The notes beneath the pieces are model-generated. The model was not told the DNA's origin. It saw only the letters and a program-made list of their open reading frames with translations, and searched no databases. A stretch of 7,560 bases of DNA from Bacillota bacterium (GTDB lineage: Bacteria; Bacillota; Clostridia; Peptostreptococcales; Anaerovoracaceae), in the NCBI GenBank assembly GCA_029266295.1, contig JAQSXD010000177.1, positions 1 to 7,560 on the forward strand, in the 5' to 3' direction. Every line of letters begins with the position of its first letter. The first letter of the stretch is position 1. The translations under genes were made by a program, and so were the position numbers. Below are positions 5,342 through 7,560 of this stretch, piece by piece.

Positions 5342-5900
5342 ATCGAATTCCCCTTTCTGTTAATTCCAGCCGTAACCGATCCTTTCCTCTGTACAAATGA
5401 TTTTCCACTGTTTTAGGGGTTAAACCCAGGCGAACAGCGATCTCCTTAACCTTAGCAAAATAAAAGTACCTTAGAATAAACACAGACCGCGTGGGTTCTT
5501 CCATATGCCCAACCGTATCATGCAAAATATTGTCATTCAGCTTCCTTGCATAATCCCCTTCAATGTCCACCGCTGCCTGCAGAACAACCTCCTCAATAGG
5601 AAGATGTTCCCCTGACTTATTCATCGCTCTTCGCTTATCCAAGGCCTTATGCCTTGCAATTCCGTACAGATAACTTTTCAACGAGTACCCTGCGCTCTTG
5701 TCAAACCGGTCTGCTGACTTCCAAAGCTCAACAAAACTGTCAGCCACAGCCTCTTCCACATCCTCAGAAGTGCAGTCAAACAATATGTTTTTGCAGATTG
5801 TTCGAACGGGGCCGCCATAAGCGTCAAGCGCCATACGCACCCCCTCTTCAGGGACTTCTTTCAGATGACGCAGGATGATATCTTCACTAATCTCCTTCAT
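5334..5900 (-). CDS. ECF-type RNA polymerase sigma factor
   Basis: A 188-residue sigma-70 family protein with only regions 2 and 4, the ECF architecture. Region 2 (about 22-92) contains DVEEAVADSFVELWKSADRFD, for core binding, and SYLYGIARHKALDKRR, for -10 recognition. Region 4 (about 128-182) contains RSVFILRYFYFAKVKEIAVRLGLTPKTVENHLYRGKDRLR, a helix-turn-helix for -35 recognition. Length is normal. The ATG at 5900 has AAGGAG 7 bases upstream. Its last codons overlap the start of the DUF4179 gene by 8 bases, so the two are co-translated and probably form a sigma / anti-sigma pair. Such operons usually transcribe themselves; a possible ECF-like promoter lies at 5937-5964. The regulon cannot be read from this window. 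No extra C-terminal extension is present. Confidence 0.9.
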   Translation of the reverse strand: MKEISEDIILRHLKEVPEEGVRMALDAYGGPVRTICKNILFDCTSEDVEEAVADSFVELWKSADRFDKSAGYSLKSYLYGIARHKALDKRRAMNKSGEHLPIEEVVLQAAVDIEGDYARKLNDNILHDTVGHMEEPTRSVFILRYFYFAKVKEIAVRLGLTPKTVENHLYRGKDRLRLELTERGIRYE

Positions 5901-5936
5901 TCCGTAACTCCTTACCTTTTTACCTGACCATATACA

Positions 5937-5964
5937 GTCGATGCTTCATGAAAAACGTCTTTCA
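5937..5964 (-). promoter_or_regulatory. Weak candidate ECF-type promoter for the sigma operon
   Basis: On the minus strand TGAAAG (5964-5959) is followed after 18 bases by CGAC (5940-5937), recalling the TGAAAC and CGTC-like boxes of ECF promoters, though the usual spacing is nearer 16. It is 36 bases before the sigma start codon, a sensible place for autoregulation. No good sigma-A promoter is visible in the 189-base gap. Confidence 0.25.
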
Positions 5965-6053
5965 CTTAACTATTCGATCAAACATTCTGTTTTCACTCAC
6001 CCAATAGTAAAAAATATAGATCAATTCATCCGTTTTTTTTCAGGAGGAAAAAA

Positions 6054-6081
6054 CAAATAAAAAGAGGACCCTTCGATCCTC
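6054..6081 (-). terminator. Intrinsic terminator of the GGDEF gene
   Basis: On the minus strand GAGGATC (6081-6075) pairs with GGTCCTC (6070-6064) around the loop GAAG, seven pairs including one G-T, and is followed by TTTTTATTTG. It starts 8 bases after the GGDEF stop codon. It should largely separate that gene from the downstream sigma operon, which has no other terminator upstream. Confidence 0.85.
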
Positions 6082-6089
6082 ATCCTGCT

Positions 6090-7217
6090 TCATCCGTATT
6101 TTTTTCTTCTCTTATTATGATACATCAGGCTGTCCACATAATGCATAAACTGATCAAAGCTTTCAAAGTTTGAATCATACAGTTCCGCGCCAATGCTGCA
6201 GTCAAGGACATACTCTTTATTGGAATTCTCGTTGTGCTTTCGGAAACTGTCTTTAATCCGGTCCACGGTCATATCAATTTTCTCTCGCGTATTGCAGTCT
6301 AAAATGATCAGAAATTCGTCTCCACCGGTTCTGGCGATGATGTCGGTTTTCCGTAAAACACTTTTAATAAGCTGAACCGTTGTTCGCAAAGCGTAGTCCC
6401 CTTCAAAATGCCCGTGTTCATCATTAATCCGCTTCAATTCATCGATATCCAGGACAATCAATCCGAAAGCTTCATACTGTTTCTGACGTTTTCTTCTGTT
6501 GATGCAGTACTCAAAGGTGCTTCTTGTCCATGCTCCGGTCAAATCATCGATATGAGCCATCCTTTGCTGTAGAAAAATATAGACAACAACAAGTGAATAC
6601 GCTGCACTGCACCACATGAGAAGGGCACCGTAGAAGTGCGCCTGAACAAACCCTCCGATCAAGGGGAGAATTCCAAACACCAGCATTGGGGTATACTCTT
6701 CCTTGACAATTTTCCCTCTGTGCATACAGACAAGGAGAAATGCATATGCGATATAAAAGTATACGATGCTCACGGAAAGTACAAAGAAAGGGCCACGGTG
6801 ATACACGTTGGCGCCATCTATGTAAAAGACCAGACCATAAATCGGTGATAAAACCGTTATGATAAAATTTACGAATACCGGGATCGTAAACAGATAATGG
6901 CTTCGATGCGTGAGTTTGCGATCCGGTATACACCAATTGGATATCAACAGATACCAAAAATAGGTAAGAACAGGGGCAAGAGAATACAAGATCACATGGA
7001 GTGCGGTGGACAAGGGTGCTGCCCACACTGCCGTGCTGCGGTTTAACACGCAGGTTGCGGTCTCAAGAAGCAATTCAAATATGACAATCTGGCTTGTAAT
7101 TAAGAAAACCTTGTTCAGGCGATCACTTCGATCAAGCCTTCTAAAAGCAATTAGAACCACAATTCCAAGCATCGCAGAAGCCATCAGATTGTTGTCAATT
7201 CTCAAGTATTTTTCCAT
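6090..7217 (-). CDS. Membrane-bound diguanylate cyclase (GGDEF domain)
   Basis: Makes cyclic di-GMP from two GTP. With the start used here it has 375 residues; numbers below count from the upstream in-frame ATG at 7241 (subtract 8). An N-terminal membrane part (about 20-225) has roughly seven hydrophobic helices and no recognised sensor family. The GGDEF domain (about 228-383) has DDLTGAWTR (232-240), D265-I-D267, GHFEGDYAL (277-285) and an intact GGDEF signature at 306-310, so it should be active. R297 and D300, five residues before it, form the RxxD inhibitory site, suggesting product feedback. I prefer the ATG at 7217 because AGGTGG lies 10 bases before it, while the ATG at 7241 has no good binding site. 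A sigma-A promoter sits at 7269-7297 and a terminator at 6054-6081, so it appears monocistronic. The membrane part's stimulus is unknown. Confidence 0.92.
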   Translation of the reverse strand: MEKYLRIDNNLMASAMLGIVVLIAFRRLDRSDRLNKVFLITSQIVIFELLLETATCVLNRSTAVWAAPLSTALHVILYSLAPVLTYFWYLLISNWCIPDRKLTHRSHYLFTIPVFVNFIITVLSPIYGLVFYIDGANVYHRGPFFVLSVSIVYFYIAYAFLLVCMHRGKIVKEEYTPMLVFGILPLIGGFVQAHFYGALLMWCSAAYSLVVVYIFLQQRMAHIDDLTGAWTRSTFEYCINRRKRQKQYEAFGLIVLDIDELKRINDEHGHFEGDYALRTTVQLIKSVLRKTDIIARTGGDEFLIILDCNTREKIDMTVDRIKDSFRKHNENSNKEYVLDCSIGAELYDSNFESFDQFMHYVDSLMYHNKRRKKYG

Positions 7218-7268
7218 GCCCAGGATACCACCTAAAATCATATTCCAACACGATTGTCAATTATAATT

Positions 7269-7297
7269 ATTGTATCAATTTGATCGCATTTCGTCAA
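7269..7297 (-). promoter_or_regulatory. Sigma-A promoter for the GGDEF gene
   Basis: On the minus strand TTGACG (7297-7292) and TACAAT (7274-7269) are separated by exactly 17 bases, each one mismatch from consensus, and TGA before the -10 adds an extended -10 feature. The start site would be near 7262, leaving about 45 bases before the preferred start codon at 7217. Confidence 0.75.
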
Positions 7298-7371
7298 TAT
7301 TCTACCAACAATTGAATATAATTTGCCCAGGTGTCGAACATTTTTCTTTTTACATGGATATCAGTATATGA

Positions 7372-7560
7372 TTATTTCTTACTATTTGCGACAAAACGAC
7401 CTCTGAGTTTGTAATATCCGCCCAGAACCCCGGCAACCGGTTTGAAATAGAATGGCTCCATGGATTTTGACACATCCTTCAGATGCGCTCTAATGGGCAG
7501 ATTTTGAGGGCAGTGCCGCTCACATTTTCCGCAATCCTTGCAAAGAGATGCATAGGACGG
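7372..7560 (-). CDS. C-terminal fragment of an Fe-S aldo/keto reductase
   Basis: The minus strand is open from the window edge to a TAA at 7372-7374, giving the last 62 residues of a longer protein. The fragment starts PSYASLCKDCGKCERHCPQNLPI, with cysteines 7, 10, 13 and 17 in the CxxCxxCxxxCP pattern of a ferredoxin-like 4Fe-4S site. This ending is typical of the large aldo/keto reductases of anaerobes, whose NAD(P)H-dependent barrel lies N-terminal to it, outside this window. The cluster and the residues after it (IRAHLKDV) match this group well. The full gene, its start and its substrate lie outside. The 7242-7371 gap between it and the GGDEF gene holds the GGDEF promoter and no clear terminator for this gene. 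Confidence 0.8.
   Translation of the reverse strand, partial: PSYASLCKDCGKCERHCPQNLPIRAHLKDVSKSMEPFYFKPVAGVLGGYYKLRGRFVANSKK

Noticed and set aside
6544..7026. Minus-strand open frame of 160 codons inside the GGDEF gene
   Set aside because: It lies in another frame over the membrane part of the cyclase, which has its own promoter and intact motifs; its composition looks like an out-of-frame shadow.
1..7560. Mobile element, CRISPR array or phage module
   Set aside because: No transposase, integrase, target-site duplication, spacer-repeat pattern or phage gene is visible; the operons look like ordinary chromosomal genes.

Overview
The window looks like chromosomal DNA of a low-to-medium GC Gram-positive anaerobe of the Clostridia. 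The grounds are AT-rich intergenic stretches, sigma-A-type promoters, strong AGGAGG-type ribosome binding sites, a sigma factor paired with a DUF4179 membrane protein, and an aldo/keto reductase with a ferredoxin-like cysteine cluster at the right edge. No transposase, tRNA, rRNA, CRISPR array or phage gene is visible.

Layout, left to right. Bases 1-467 hold no credible protein gene. After an AT-rich flank, about 330 bases carry many short perfect stems and direct repeats, which may be a structured RNA or decayed DNA. Bases 468-2475 form a minus-strand operon: a tandem HD / HD-GYP phosphohydrolase, then a small DUF1294 membrane protein (ATGA overlap), then a Bcp-type peroxiredoxin. A divergent intergenic region (2476-2744) follows. 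It carries a promoter for the HD-GYP operon with an inverted repeat filling its spacer, and a TTGACA/TACAAT promoter overlapped by two related palindromes. That promoter drives a plus-strand pair: a TetR-family regulator and a CPBP-family membrane protease whose TTG start overlaps the regulator's stop codon.

Converging on this pair is a minus-strand couple (4241-5900): an ECF-like sigma factor and a DUF4179 membrane protein, overlapping by 8 bases and probably a sigma / anti-sigma pair. Upstream of it on the same strand is a membrane-bound GGDEF diguanylate cyclase (6090-7217) with its own promoter and a clear intrinsic terminator. The right edge holds the last 62 residues of an Fe-S aldo/keto reductase.

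Functional reading: the window holds a likely maker of cyclic di-GMP (GGDEF protein) and a likely breaker (HD-GYP protein) about 3.6 kb apart, with two separate envelope or stress-response modules between them (TetR-CPBP and sigma-DUF4179). Each family is known. The less explained parts are the stem-rich block at 83-453 and the paired palindromes at 2629-2666.
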